From assembly GCA_033032865.1 (NCBI GenBank), contig JAWHQI010000023.1:806001-870000 (forward strand): a DNA stretch of 64,000 nucleotides. The letters run 5' to 3'. How positions within the stretch are numbered: the stretch's first letter is position 1; each line of letters begins with the position of its first letter. This document shows positions 21,931 to 32,745 of this stretch, in pieces. A program made the position numbers and the translations under genes. The stretch is from Dactylorhiza incarnata (taxonomy: Eukaryota; Streptophyta; Magnoliopsida; Asparagales; Orchidaceae). The notes under the pieces are model-generated. The model made no database searches. It was not told the DNA's origin and was given only the letters and a program-made list of their open reading frames with translations.

Positions 21931-22137
21931 TAGAGAGACTATGCGTGTTGTTTTGTTTTGTTATGTTTGTGAACATTATGGATATTCTATTATGTTATTT
22001 AAATGTAGACATTATGAACATTATTAGAAATTTGCTTGAGTTCTGTGATAATGTTAATTTCTTTATTTACTTACTCAAGTGGTTATAATTTTATTTACTT
22101 TATGATAATGTTAATTTCTTTATTTTTCTAACAGAAA

Positions 22138-23445
22138 ATGTCTAGTGATGAATCGGAAAATACCAGAGCAGAGCACGAGAAGCACGCCATCTTTAGAAGA
22201 AATTGTGTTATTGGCCATCATCAAAATGTGGTGGCAGCAATATGTTATATCTCCGAACACACCTCGATGTTAAACCATCCTGTTCCATCCATGACTTCAA
22301 AGCAAACAGGCGATAAATGGGTCGGAGAGCTACTTCGAGGGACTCGAGTTAGATTTCATGACTCGTTCATGATGAGTCAAGAAATTTTTATAGATCTATT
22401 GCATGCTCTCGAAGAGAAGTGTGGCTTTAAGGGAACAAGAAGAACTGCAGCCAGAGAAGTCTTAGCATTGACTATATATATATTGTCTCATAATGAATCA
22501 ATGAGAAAAACACGCGAGCGGTTTCAGCACTCAACAGAGACAACTAGCAGATTTTTTGCTCGTGGTATTCGCGCTTTGTTGCAGTTGGCCGAGGAAGTGA
22601 TACAGCCATCAGATAGGTCTTTCGGCTGCACTCCGCCAGAGATTATGTATGACAGACGTTATATGCCTTTTTTTAAAGATTGTGTTGGAGCAATAGATGG
22701 AACACATGTCGATGCGTGCATACCAGTAGGAAGTCAAGTTCCATATATTGGGAGAAAGGGCAGACCGACACAAAATGTCATGGCGGCCTGTGATTTCAAC
22801 ATGTGTTTCACTTTTGTTATGGCAGGTTGGGAGGGATCGGCGCACGATAGTCGCATTTTCAATTATGCCATAACTGATCCTCGTTATACGTTCCCTCATC
22901 CGCCTCAAGGTAAATAATTAAAAATCAGCTCATCTAATTATTACTTTAAATATTTTCCGTTGTTAAACATTTTTTAATATGTTTCAGGAAAATATTACTT
23001 GGTTGATTCTGGTTATCCTCTACAGAAAGGATATTTAAAACCATATCAGGATACAAGATATCATCTGCCTGACTTTGCCCGGGTTGGACGTCGCGCAGAA
23101 GGACGTCGAGAGATATTCAATCATGCGCACTCGTCGCTTAGAAGTGTGATAGAACGATCATTCGGCGTTTGGAAGAAGAAGTGGGCCATACTACGGGACA
23201 TGCCAAGCTATAGCTTCGACAAACAGGCACATATTGTCATGGCCACGATGGCTTTACATAATTTCATTCGTCGCCACCCTTCGCGCGTGGATTTTGATTT
23301 CAGTGAGTCCGAGCAGAGGGGTAGAGATGATGGACTGGTCACACAAGAGCGACAAGATACATGCCCTGACACTGCAGGTGGTGTGGAGGAGATGATCGCG
23401 CTACGTGATAGTATAGCAGATCAGTTGTATGAATCTAGATCATAG
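22138..23445 (+). CDS. Harbinger transposase (DDE superfamily), two exons
   Basis: Catalyses excision and integration of the transposon in the nucleus. ATG 22138 opens a frame that runs through a canonical intron, 22910-22987 (CAAG|GTAAAT...TTTCAG|GA, 78 bp), to TAG 23443-23445; the spliced product is 409 residues with no lesion. The N-terminal third is helical (HTH-like). The catalytic part matches the DDE_Tnp_4/HARBI1 pattern: GAIDGTHVDA near residue 183, LVDSGYP just after the splice junction near 264, and VIERSFG near 313, preceded by AHDSR. It lies 207 bp after ORF1 on the same strand. An AG right before the ATG (TTTCTAACAG at 22125-22134) could be a 5'-UTR splice acceptor. Confidence 0.88.
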
Positions 23446-23723
23446 GAGATATCATGATATATGGTTAATGTGGACATTATTTTTGTGTGTTTGGTAATAT
23501 ATGATGGAAAATATATATATTTTTTTAATATTCGGTAAAAAAAAAAATTTCGCTCAAAACTCCGTTTTGTTTTCAAACATCTTTTTCAAAACTCCATTTT
23601 ACAAACTCCATTTCACCCAAACAGTTTTTTAACAAAACTCCGTTTTCCAGAATCAGCACTTTTCCTATCAGCAACAGCCCATCAGCAGCTTTCCATCAGC
23701 AACAGCCCAACCAAACAGAGCAT
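23446..23723 (+). repeat. Right end of Harbinger E
   Basis: Repeated AACTCCGTTTT and AACTCCATTT words (23560-23645) precede CATCAGCAACAGCCC repeats and the terminal CCAACCAAACAGAGC. The reverse complement shares GTTTGG, GGCT and GTTGCTG with the left end, an imperfect inverted repeat of about 28 bp. Confidence 0.65.
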
Positions 23724-25192
23724 TGTATGAGAGTAACTTTCTTGTTTTTAGTATTGTTGTAATTTTTAGATGATTTCATGTTAGTGTGTGTGTGTGTAGG
23801 TGGCTAATTAAATTGTTTTGTTTTGTTTTGTTTTCTTGTTTTTACTTTTTCTTTCTCTCTTTTTGTAAGTGTGTGTGTGTGTATGAGAGTAATTTGTATT
23901 TATTTTAGTTTTGTTTTGTTGTTAGTGTGGGTGAGTGTATGAGTATAGCATTTCTTTTCTTTTAACTTAGTTTTCATTATTGTTGTGTGTGTGAGTGTAT
24001 GAGTTTAGTTTTGTTTTATTTTTAATTAAATTTCATTAAAGTAGAGTGTGTGTGTGTATGAGTATAAATTTTTGCTTTCTTTTAATTTAGATTTCAATTT
24101 CAAGTAGAGTGTGTGTGTGTATGAGTATAAAGTTTGCGCCTTTTTTGTAATCGAATAGTTTCCATTTGCGTCACGCATTTATTTCCCGCCTATCCGTTTG
24201 GATAGGACTTGCTCACGCATTTATTTCCCGCCTATCCGTTTGGATAGGACTTGCTCACGCATTTATTTCCCCTCTACCTCTTTGGGTAGGGATCGCATTT
24301 CTTCAATTTCTGCAATTTACCGCTTTAATTTTAATTCCGTAGAGTGCGTGCGTTTTCAATTAGTGCGTCTTTTATCTTTTATATATTTGCTTTTTGCTTA
24401 ATCACGCGCCCCGCTCAATCGCTAATTATCGCCGTAGTTATCATTATAGTTTCATAAAACCCTAAAAATTTCTAAGCAAAACTACTTTTCAAATTAACGT
24501 TTTCGTTCTTTTTCTTTTCATCGCTTTTCTTGGTTTTTGCTAAACGCACACCAAGCCCGCGATAGTTATCGTTTTCGTCACTAACTTTTCTATAAAATCA
24601 TAAAAATCTTCAAACTCTTCTCGATAAGATAATAGCGCGTTCCTAACAAGTAGAAATAATCGATACGACCTTGGAAAAATACGACCTTGATATTTCAAAA
24701 GAAATATCCTATACTACTATCGATAAGGTCCACTTGCCTTTATTGATTTTAGTCCGGATAATTACATAAACCCAAAAGCTTTCTCTCTAAAGCACTCTTT
24801 AAAACTCTTTTAAAAACACTAAAAAATTGTTGCAACGCCTCTTTGGTTGTTGCAACTAGCTCAAGGTAAAAGAAGTTTTAAAACGCTCTTAAAGAATTGT
24901 TGCAACTACTTAAAAAATTGTTGCGACAATATTTTCAAAAAGCTTTCAATTTAAATTTTAAAAAGTAAAGTAGCTTTTTTCTTCTTTTCATTTAGCCTTC
25001 AAAGGACGCGGCCGAGGAGGAATCCTCGATATTTCGAAAGAGAAAGAGTCCGTTACTTCTATCCTTCGATAGGATAACGGATAATTCCTCGAAGTAGGAT
25101 TACTCGCGGGGCTCTTCGAAAACGTCTGCCCAAGGTTGAATCGAAAAGGAAGAAAGAGCTTTCATCTCTTTCGTAATTAAAAAAACGTATCA

Positions 25193-25876
25193 ATCTTCGC
25201 CCAGAATCGCTGCCTTGCGGTGTCACCAACACTCGGGTTAGCCAACACCACTCAGCACCACTTCTGCCGGCTATACAATCATAAGTAAGAAAATGCAAAA
25301 AGTAAGTACAAAAAGGAGGGCATGTCCACATGTCACAACATTATATAACTATATAATGAAACAGGAAATGTCCACAAAGGAAAAGTACAAGAAGTAAGGG
25401 CTTAAGCCTGATACATATCCAAAATGAGTACTCTCTCTCTCTCTACAACGTACGGAAACTACAAAACTCTCAAATACTGAAATCTAACTATCTAGTCATC
25501 AACCTGTGACGTCGTGGTAGTACGCTGCATTCGCTACTTAGGTCCTACCATCTCGTCCAGCTGCGCGCGGGGCAACTCCGTCTCCTCGGACTCCTGCGGT
25601 CACCACCGACCGTTAGTCATAAAGACTAAGCCGTTTTGTCCTCGCCTCCCTTCACGACTCCTAGGTACCGAGTGGGAGGAAGAAGCGGAGGACAACAAGG
25701 GGTAAACAAAGAAAGAGGTGACATGGCACTAATCTAGCAAGTATAGGTAAAGAAGTAAAACTAGCTAGCAGGATAGTGCAAATAAATGAAAGTAAAGTAG
25801 AGCATGAAGTAAAGCTGTAATAGAAAGAAAAATGCGGTGCAGTAAGTAAAACTAATCTACCATCACAGATTCGTAC
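25193..25876. other. C1 right part: shared terminal block
   Basis: Begins with D's target duplication ATCTT and the family block GCCCAGAATCGC...CTTGCGGTGTC, also found near 61640 (same orientation) and near 60760 (opposite). An inverted repeat TTAGTC/GACTAA (about 25614-25630) and a block reading CTCCTAGGTACCGAG...GGACAACAAGGGG (about 25659-25702) recur in C2. No gene. Confidence 0.6.
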
Positions 25877-25967
25877 CTTAACTTATATGAACGCCCATAC
25901 GACATATAAGTTAAGATGTCCAGGTAACCCATCATATAAAAGAGCCCATACTAATTTATATGATGGG
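25877..25967. other. Tandem 13-bp-stem hairpins in C1
   Basis: Hairpin 1: 25877-25889 pairs perfectly with 25903-25915 (CTTAACTTATATG arm). Hairpin 2: 25928-25940 pairs perfectly with 25955-25967 (CCCATCATATAAA arm, 14-base loop). Hairpin 2 is conserved in C2 (60044-60084) and C3 (62429-62468) with both arms changed together. Confidence 0.75.
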
Positions 25968-28700
25968 GGGTATGCTAATGTGTATGTTATGCTATGCTAT
26001 GCTTATGATTTAATGTGTTTATGTAATGTGACTCACCCACACGACTCTATGCGCACAGACCTTTATAGTTCCCAATTTGTTAGAAAGGAAGCCAACCTTT
26101 GGGGTACCGACCGTCGTGGCTCACGGTGGCAATGGATCGGGCACTCCACATCCTAGGCGGGTATGCTCACTACCAAGCCTAGACCTCATGTACACCTCAA
26201 CGCTAAGAACACAACAGCGGAGCTCCTGCGTACTCTTGCTGGAATCCTCCAGACTTTAAGGTCGGGGTGGGTTATTAGGGATTGAACTCCAGACCGCGGT
26301 ACTCAAACTATCGGCCCTCTAAACCTCACCCTCACCTGAGTCAACGTACTACCGTCGGTGACACGACTAGCCTTGTACCGAAAACTCGCCACTAATTGCA
26401 TAAGAAACAGGTGTTATTAAATCCACCCGAGCCTCCGGCTCAGGGACTAACACACAAGCTAATCCAACCCATCTCCTCCTCGAAAGAGATCCATACTAGT
26501 TTGCTGACCTAATTAGGCTACTCTTGCCTACAATTTAGTTAGTATTATATTTAGGGTGAATCTTGGACTTCCCGCGGTATACCCCGTAAAGGGGTTCCCA
26601 ACGGTACAACGGATTCAATGGGCTCAACCCCACCATCCTCCTTCTCAAGACAATTACTTTAGTTGATGATTAACATTTAGTTCACCCCTCTTTATTTCAT
26701 ATAATTAAAGTGACTTAGCTCAACACCCGTCTCACCCAATTGGGTTGGACGTACCTCCACACCTCATACACCAACCCTTGCCCAAGCTCATCGCAAACCC
26801 TAGGTTTGACCCTCCTTGAATCATTGCGAGCTACAACTCAATTACTGAATGGTTATAACTTCTAAACACTACTTAGGGGTCTGAATTGTCTAAAATTCAA
26901 AATTCTATTTTTACTAATCGCAGACCACTAAGTTTAACTAACCTCAAACCTCATAAGGGAATCCTTCTAAAAACAAATGACCAAGGTTTGGTATAATTAT
27001 CCTAGGCTCCCACTGACCTTAATAAGGTATGTTCCAATTTCCATAATTTTCCATATTAATTTGGCATTTATTATTATTTAAAGTAGTTAAGGCCTTAAGT
27101 CAAATTACACATGAACTATCCTCAAGATGCTTCTACATGCTACAAGAAAATTATCAGTAAGGTAATATTCCATAAAAATGTGGTTTACTGAGTTTCTTGA
27201 CCCTAGGGTGTCATGTGGCCTACTAAATCATCATAGTTGTATAATTACCAAAATGCCACTATAAATAGGAAAAATAGTATTTCTCATCTGAAAATTCTAT
27301 AAAAACTACCAAGTGTCCAAATGGTGGTCTAGAGTCCTCTGCCAAATGATTGTATCATTAGCATATGATTTGACTAATTAAAATGGTTTAACATCCAAGT
27401 GTAGTAATTACCAATTTCTACATGATGTACATAAAATACAAATCAACAGGCTTCCAAATAATTATCATGGGCATGTATCAACCTAAAATGACAGATAACC
27501 AAGTTTCATAATTTTGCCCAATGATTTGACATTTTAAAAATGATTTAACATCCAAGGGTTGTAAATACCAATTTCTACATGATGTACATAAAATACAAAT
27601 CAACAGGCTTCCAAATAATTATCATGGGCATGTATCAACATGAAATGACAGATAACCAAGTTTCATAATTTTACCCCATGATTTGGCATTTTTCATAATT
27701 AAATTCCTCTAAGCTAGTAAGCACTTAAAAATTTCCCCACAAGGGATAACACCTCAATAAATTATAAAAAAATTACCATAGCCCACTTTCATCCCAATTC
27801 AGCCACTGATAAAGTTTCAAAGCCATACAAAGTCATATGGCCATGCATTTTATTTATTTAAGGAAAAAGTGGCAATTTCATTTATTAAGAGAAGAATACC
27901 CAAATGATTCCAAAAATTCCCATTAAATTATCTAAGCCATTTTATGCTACTAGAATCAAGTCTACCAAGTTCTGAGCCAAGGCAAAGACATTTGGTCCTA
28001 TGTCCTTCACAAGCCCCAAAATTGCAACCTTAAGGGTTTACCCTTAGGGTTTTAGGTCACACCACCCTAATGGCTCCAAATGCTCCAATAGGGTGTGTCA
28101 CATGCATTTGTATATCAATACCTACAAAATCATCAAGGTGGGAGGAGGCTAACTCACTCAACTCCTCAAAATGACCTAAACCCTAATTTTACCCTTAAAG
28201 GCCCCCTCATTAGGGTTTCCCATTTTTCATATCAAATCAACTCCAAATGGAGTGAAAATTTAGCCATGCACTACTCATGTACTAAAGAGAATGCCACCAA
28301 AATTTGGTGTCATTAGGACATCATATGCTCCAAAAATCAACATATTTAAATATCTTAAATACCACAAAAAGTATAGGCAAAAGTGCCCATCAAGGGCTGA
28401 TCTTTGGGCAGAGGGTGCCCCTAGGGTATAACTACCCATGGTAAAAATCTCAGCTTCATAGCTTGAGAGGTCTAGGCTTGATAAATATTTTGGTGGGCTG
28501 ACCTAGTGTAAGACCAGTCCTAGTAAAACAGCTCCCTAGGGAGCTGTGGGTCACCAAATGACTTGAACTCAAGCCCTAATGAAAGTCAAGACCAAGGCCT
28601 ACAACTTTCATGTTGGGCACTTTTTCTAATTCAGTCATTAAGAGCCTTTAAATAATATTTGAAGTGGCTGGTTTAAATAGGGCAGAAATTCCAAGATTGG
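25968..28700. other. C1 middle part, non-coding
   Basis: AT-rich DNA without a convincing gene. A direct repeat of about 110 bp (ATTTCTACATGATGTACATA words near 27413 and 27573) is present. Part of it resembles the matching zone of C2 in reverse orientation. Confidence 0.5.
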
Positions 28701-29345
28701 AATTAAATTAAATAGGAAAATAGAGGCGCGCACGAATCTTGGCGCAGATCCAGCGGCAGCGGCGTCGTCTTCCTCCTCCAGCCAACGACTGTGATTCAAC
28801 CGCGCTGGGCGACTTTTGCGAGGGAGATTTCTGGTGATCCAGCCACCACCACCGCCCGCCAACACCACCGACACCTTCGTGGTGGTCAGGGCTACCGTCA
28901 GCCGGCGACTGGTGGCCGGAGGAGGCGGTTTCCGGCAATCCTGACCTTCCCGTTTCGAGCCAAAATCCATGGATTTAAGGAATGGATTCGGGCTCAATTG
29001 AGCCCGATCCTTCTTCGTTTTGTGATGGGAAGCTAGCATGGGGGGAGGGGAGGAGAAACTAACCGTGATTGGGCGTGGCAGCGGCTCCGGCGACGGTTCG
29101 CCATGGATTTGCTTTGCTCCAGCGACCCTGCTCCCGAACTCATTTCTCCGGCAATAGCTCTGCACCAGGTGTCATTCCCGACTGCTCTCTTCCTCCTGAA
29201 GGTGATGGTGTGTCTGGAATGAAGTGAAGAGGCCTCTATAGTTGGTTTTGAATTGGAACCACCTCGGTTAGCCACCTTGCTGCCACCCTCCTGCAGCTGC
29301 TGGTCTCCTGCTTCCCTATGGGTCAAGCCCATACCCACAGCAATC
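28701..29345. other. GC-rich island of C1 with 20-bp palindrome
   Basis: A GC-rich block in an otherwise AT-rich LTR. At 28988-29007 it has a perfect 20-bp palindrome, TCGGGCTCAATTGAGCCCGA. The matching island of C2 (56950-57340) keeps a near-perfect 26-bp version at 57111-57136. A 175-codon minus-strand frame crosses the block (29165-28638) but has no counterpart in C2, so I do not call it a gene. Confidence 0.6.
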
Positions 29346-30022
29346 AGGGTTGGCCCCTAGGCTGATTGGAAGTGGAGTGTAGAGGGGGGGGGGGGGTGTT
29401 AGCTTTTGCTTTCTCCTTTTGCTTTATGCTTTTTAACCACTTTTTGGTACCCCTCTCATTTAACTAATCACACCATGGCTTGGGTTCAGTCCTAAGCTGA
29501 TATGGGCAAGACCTAAGTCCATGAATAATGGTTAATTGATGGGTGTTGGGGTTCCACTCAATTTGGGCTTGGAATTCACCTTAAAGGGCTAGGTTGACCA
29601 TGGTTGACTTTGGTCAACAAGGTGAGTGGGTTGACCCCACTTGGGGGTCATGGGTCCCTTAACATCACCCAACATTGGTTGGTCCATGGTGGGGCTCCAG
29701 TTGGTTCAACTTAATCAAAGGGGTGCAGGTTTGACCAAAATTGGGTAAAGTTTGACTTTGGTCAATTTCATGCAATTGGGTCCCACCAAAGTGCAATTAC
29801 CATGCTAATGGTCTTCCTTAGTGGTTAGGGTGGTATGGGGGAGGTCAATTTGGTGAATTGAGGATCAATTGGCCTAAGGGAGTGACATTGGACTATGTTG
29901 GTTTTTGTGCCCTTGGTGTGCACTTAGCACACTCCACTTGATCCAAGGGCCTTAGTGGCCACTCTGCACACCACCCATGCCCTAATACCAACTAAGGGTC
30001 TAGAAGGATTGGGGATGTTACA
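29346..30022. other. C1 end region
   Basis: Repetitive TTGACC/GGTCAA words and a G-run (about 29379-29392). The final bases CCAACTAAGGGTCTAG...GGGGATGTTACA match the C2 end reversed (TGTAACATCCCCC... at 55916). Confidence 0.6.
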
Positions 30023-31036
30023 CATGGTGATAACATCGGGAGGGATGGAGGAACTCTCCCCCACTATAGGATCCTCATGATCATGGTTGGTGCAGGAGGA
30101 GTCTTCCAAGAATGGAATGTTTGAAACAGGAATGGTGAGAGGAATTGCGAAGGAAGGTTCGGAAAATAAATCTTCACTACTTGAGATGGGGCAGGAAGGG
30201 GCTTCCACTAGCAAAGGGGAGGCCTCCCCTTCATTGGTGTCTGCTTCTTCCTGCTCGACAAGAGATATTTTGAAGCATGTTGGCATGGACAAATCTCACT
30301 CAAAGTAACAGAGTTTGGGGGATTTCACCATTTTAGTCTCCTCCTATGCATGAAGTAACCTGCTAGGAGTAGACTCGCTGAAATAGGTGTGATCCAATTC
30401 AAAACTCTTTTTCAATCGAGTTGGTTTGTCAATAAGAACATCGCAGCAATATGCACTTGCCTCCCACATTTAGTGCACATGAGAGTGGGCAAGTCCTCAT
30501 CTGCATCTTCCAGCAATTCAAACTCATCCAAAGTAAAAATAGATACATGCTTATTAAGATTTAAAGAATTATGAAGATTTAAGATAGGTTTAGAGATTTT
30601 ATCCTCCATGGTTGAATCCAAGAGAGTTAGGGAGGAAAATAGGGAAACATGCTCCACTCCGTTATTGCATAGATCAATGGGTTCACTCGTCGATATATCC
30701 AGTGAACTCCCAAGAAAACTTGGGCAGCTAATGGATGCATCGTTAGCGAGCGAAGGAGGTGTGAAAGAAAGAAATGGTGGTGTGACCACAAGCACAGACT
30801 TATCATCTTCCTCCAATTGCAATTTCATTTAATCACAATCCTTCACCACATGATTCGTGCTCTGGCAAAACAGACACCGCATACCCAAAGGCATGTACAT
30901 GGAAGGGGTCCAAACTTTGGACTGCGATAATGTCCGTTGTAGAGCAACATGTGTGTACATATAATAGTTTTTCGCACACCTCACTCCCATGATAAATACT
31001 CCTGCACCATTTGCACTTTTGTGGAGTGTACATCAT
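30023..31036 (-). pseudogene. Gag-like ORF of element B with two CCHC knuckles, frameshifted
   Basis: Read on the minus strand. One frame from 31036 holds CKWCRSIYHGSEVC; about 110 bases later another frame holds CLFCQSTNHVVKDC (near 30885-30843). Both fit C-x2-C-x4-H-x4-C, so this is a two-knuckle nucleocapsid with a frameshift between them. After a TAA comes an acidic Ser/Pro/Leu-rich frame (30828-30412) and, after further shifts, 30292-30023, which continues across the C1 insertion to 5162. No protease or polymerase follows. The knuckle spacing is what I rely on; the rest is unrecognised. Confidence 0.5.
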
Positions 31037-31251
31037 GGTGTGGAGTAGGATTCAACATAATTAATTCTAAAAACCAAATATGCATAAATCTACAAAGTGA
31101 AAGCAATACTTCAATAAAACACTTACACTAGAATAGGTGATTGGAAGAAAACAGGCAAAATAAAAATAAAGCGTACAAGAAATGCGATATACAAGTGAAA
31201 AAGAACTCTAACTCTTGACTCCCTCTTAAGAAACTCACCACGTGCAGTGAT
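31037..31251 (-). other. Leader of element B
   Basis: AT-rich sequence between the primer site and the knuckle-encoding frame; no ORF. Confidence 0.4.
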
Positions 31252-31269
31252 TCCCCGAAAACGGAGCCA
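31252..31269 (-). other. Primer-binding site of element B
   Basis: On the minus strand TGGCTCCGTTTTCGGGGA, three mismatches from the tRNA-Asp-type site of element D, and placed the same six or so bases from an LTR end (...CCATCA). Confidence 0.65.
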
Positions 31270-31275
31270 AAAACT

Positions 31276-31937
31276 TGATGGTCTAACCAACTACACAACA
31301 AGTGCACCGGTCATTGTCAAGTAATAAATGAAACGGGAATAAGTGCACATGGTTAGGCACATGACCAGTGGTCGTGCATGAATGATTTGCCACTAACCAT
31401 GCGCGAAGGAACCTAGACTGGCGAGAAAAAGTGTGGCGCTTGAAGTGAAAAATAATGAACTTCGCACGACTAATGGTCATGCGCGAAGGAGGTCCAGTAC
31501 TCGTGCGGCTGCTCGTGCGATCCTCAGGATGAATTTGGCAAATGACCGCTCACGACCAGTGGTCGTGCACCGAGGAGTCCACTGCCCGTGCAAGAACAAA
31601 AATGCATGACCAGTGGCTTCCTCGATGAAATAGGGGCCAAACACCCCGGGGAAGCTACATAAGGTCTATACCTGCATGAGAAACCACCAGAACACACAGA
31701 AAATAACATCCACATAGCCATAAGCAATATAACAATATAAGAAAATGAAATGAGAAGGAGAAGAAGTCTCCTTTATGCATGGAATGAATGCAAACGTGCT
31801 CTAAATAGCTAACAAACACCAAAACGGTGGAAGATTAGGTTTTAAGAGTTCTTAAGCTAAATCCAAATAAAAGATGAGCGAAATCACATGAAAATAAAGC
31901 TAAACTAGAGCCAAAAAACTTATATAAAATATGCTCA
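31276..31937 (-). repeat. 5' LTR of element B with palindrome array
   Basis: Reads TGATGG at its left (plus strand), next to the primer site. Four palindromes built on CACGACCAGTGGTCGTG or GCACGACTAATGGTCGTGC lie at 31357-31377, 31464-31482, 31551-31568 and 31604-31620. The right edge is set only by where Copia RT sequence begins (about 31938). Confidence 0.5.
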
Positions 31938-32745
31938 TCGAAAATCTAGTGAAGGAATATACATTTCTTAGTCCAAATACACTAGAGAATTAATCAAGAA
32001 ATTTGGAATGGAAAGTGCTACTGTGATGAAAATCCATATGACTACTAATGTTCTAATTGATAAGGATGAAGTACGAAAACATGTTGATCAAAAGATCTAT
32101 AGGGCCATCATAAGATCTCTCTTATATCTTATAACTAGTAGGTCTGATATAATGTTTGTAACCTGTGTTTGTACAAGATTTCAAGTAGACCCTAAAGAAT
32201 CTCATAAGACTTTGAAAAAGGATACTTAGATATTTAGAGGGCACTCCTGAGTTAGGCCTTTGGTACCTAGTAGAATTTGGATTTGAGTTGATAGGATACT
32301 CAGATATAGATTATGTTAGATAGGAAGAGCACCTCAAGAACATGTTAATTCCTTGGTGCTTCACTTATCTCATGGTTTTGCAAAAAGCAAACCACAATAT
32401 CTACATCCACAGATGAGACTGAGTATATCTCAGTTGGGAATTATTGTTTATAACTCTTATGGATGCAAAATTAGTTATTAGATTATGAATACTCTTTCAT
32501 AAAATCCATAATATACTATGACAACTTCAATGCTATATCAATTGCCTCTAATCCTATACTTCACAGGATGACTAGGCATATTGAGATAAGACATCACTTT
32601 ATCAAAGACAATGTGAAGAAAGAGAAAATTACATTATAATTTATCCCTACTGTAAAGCAAAAAGCTGATATTTTCACTAAACCTGTAGATGAGGTGAATC
32701 ATAAGTATTTTATAAATACTCTAGGAACGATGGATGGATCTAAGT
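31938..32745 (+). pseudogene. pol: Copia RT/RNase H remnant
   Basis: The frame at about 32008-32229 aligns closely with element G's pol near 41537-41750 (FGMESAT, then the Tyr-Arg-x-Ile-Ile-x-SLLYL box and the S-R-x-DIMF-x-TCVC box). Downstream the RNase H region can be followed only through many frame changes and stops to about 32745. The left end begins mid-RT, at the junction with element B. Confidence 0.7.

Larger units (their letters stand above)
18799..23723 (+). mobile_element. Element E: PIF/Harbinger-type DNA transposon
   Basis: A 4,925-bp insertion in the GT-rich part of D's 3' LTR; removing it restores the LTR exactly. It carries two genes in the Harbinger pattern: a Myb/SANT-like DNA-binding protein (ORF1) and a DDE transposase (ORF2). 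Its imperfect terminal repeats share GTTTGG...GGCT...GTTGCTG. A 1.6-kb GT-rich block lies between the left end and ORF1. No 3-bp TTA/TAA target duplication is visible, which is unusual for the family. Since D's LTRs are almost identical, E entered recently. Confidence 0.85.
5353..25192 (+). mobile_element. Element D: young Athila-like Gypsy
   Basis: A complete LTR retrotransposon with TGATGAATAG...GTATCA ends and a perfect 5-bp target duplication ATCTT (5348-5352; 25193-25197). Order: 5' LTR, tRNA-Asp-type primer site, one long gag-pol frame, a 2.6-kb non-coding tail, polypurine tract, 3' LTR. The Gag sequence, DLGA protease and ILGRPFL motif fit the Athila branch. No env-like ORF is present, although Athila elements often have one. 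By eye the LTRs differ by about 4 substitutions, a 15-bp and a 2-bp indel, after removing the Harbinger insertion in the 3' LTR. Confidence 0.9.
17041..25192 (+). repeat. 3' LTR of D, interrupted by Harbinger E
   Basis: Consists of 17041-18798 and 23724-25192 (3,227 bp together). The 17-bp shortfall against the 5' LTR is fully explained by a 15-bp unit lost in the GC block and 2 bp in a TA run. By eye only about 4 substitutions separate it from the 5' LTR (for example near 17746, 18550, 24174 and 24292). It ends GTATCA at 25192, followed by the target duplication ATCTT. Confidence 0.9.
5272..30022. mobile_element. C1: 4.9-kb solo LTR, split by Athila element D
   Basis: C1 consists of 5272-5352 and 25198-30022, about 4,906 bp, bounded by TGTAAG at the left and GATGTTACA at the right and flanked by a 5-bp duplication CATGG (5267-5271 and 30023-30027). 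It has TG...CA ends and a retroviral-size target duplication, but no second LTR, no primer site and no coding region. That makes it a solo LTR, left by recombination between the two LTRs of a retrotransposon with very long LTRs. C2 and C3 are relatives: they share a GTCTTATGCCCAGAAC-type block near one end and the GGGGATGTTACA end. Which strand is sense is not settled, because TATA-like motifs occur on opposite relative strands in C1 and C2. Open frames inside it are short and not conserved. Confidence 0.75.
4476..31937 (-). mobile_element. Element B: minus-strand gag-only Gypsy-like element, split by C1
   Basis: Only 4476-5271 and 30023-31937 belong to B; the rest is the nested solo LTR C1 and what C1 contains. 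Read on the minus strand from the right: LTR (31937 to 31276), a tRNA-Asp-type primer site (31269-31252), two CCHC knuckles in different frames (31036-30840), an acidic Ser/Pro-rich ORF continuing across the C1 insertion to 5162, and a 3' end carrying the same palindromes as the right LTR. No protease, RT or integrase is visible, so B looks non-autonomous (gag-only or LARD-like). Limits at both ends are approximate. Confidence 0.55.

Noticed and set aside
28638..29165. 175-codon minus-strand ORF in C1
   Set aside because: GC-rich island with repeats; the matching island of C2 has different, shorter frames and no conserved peptide.
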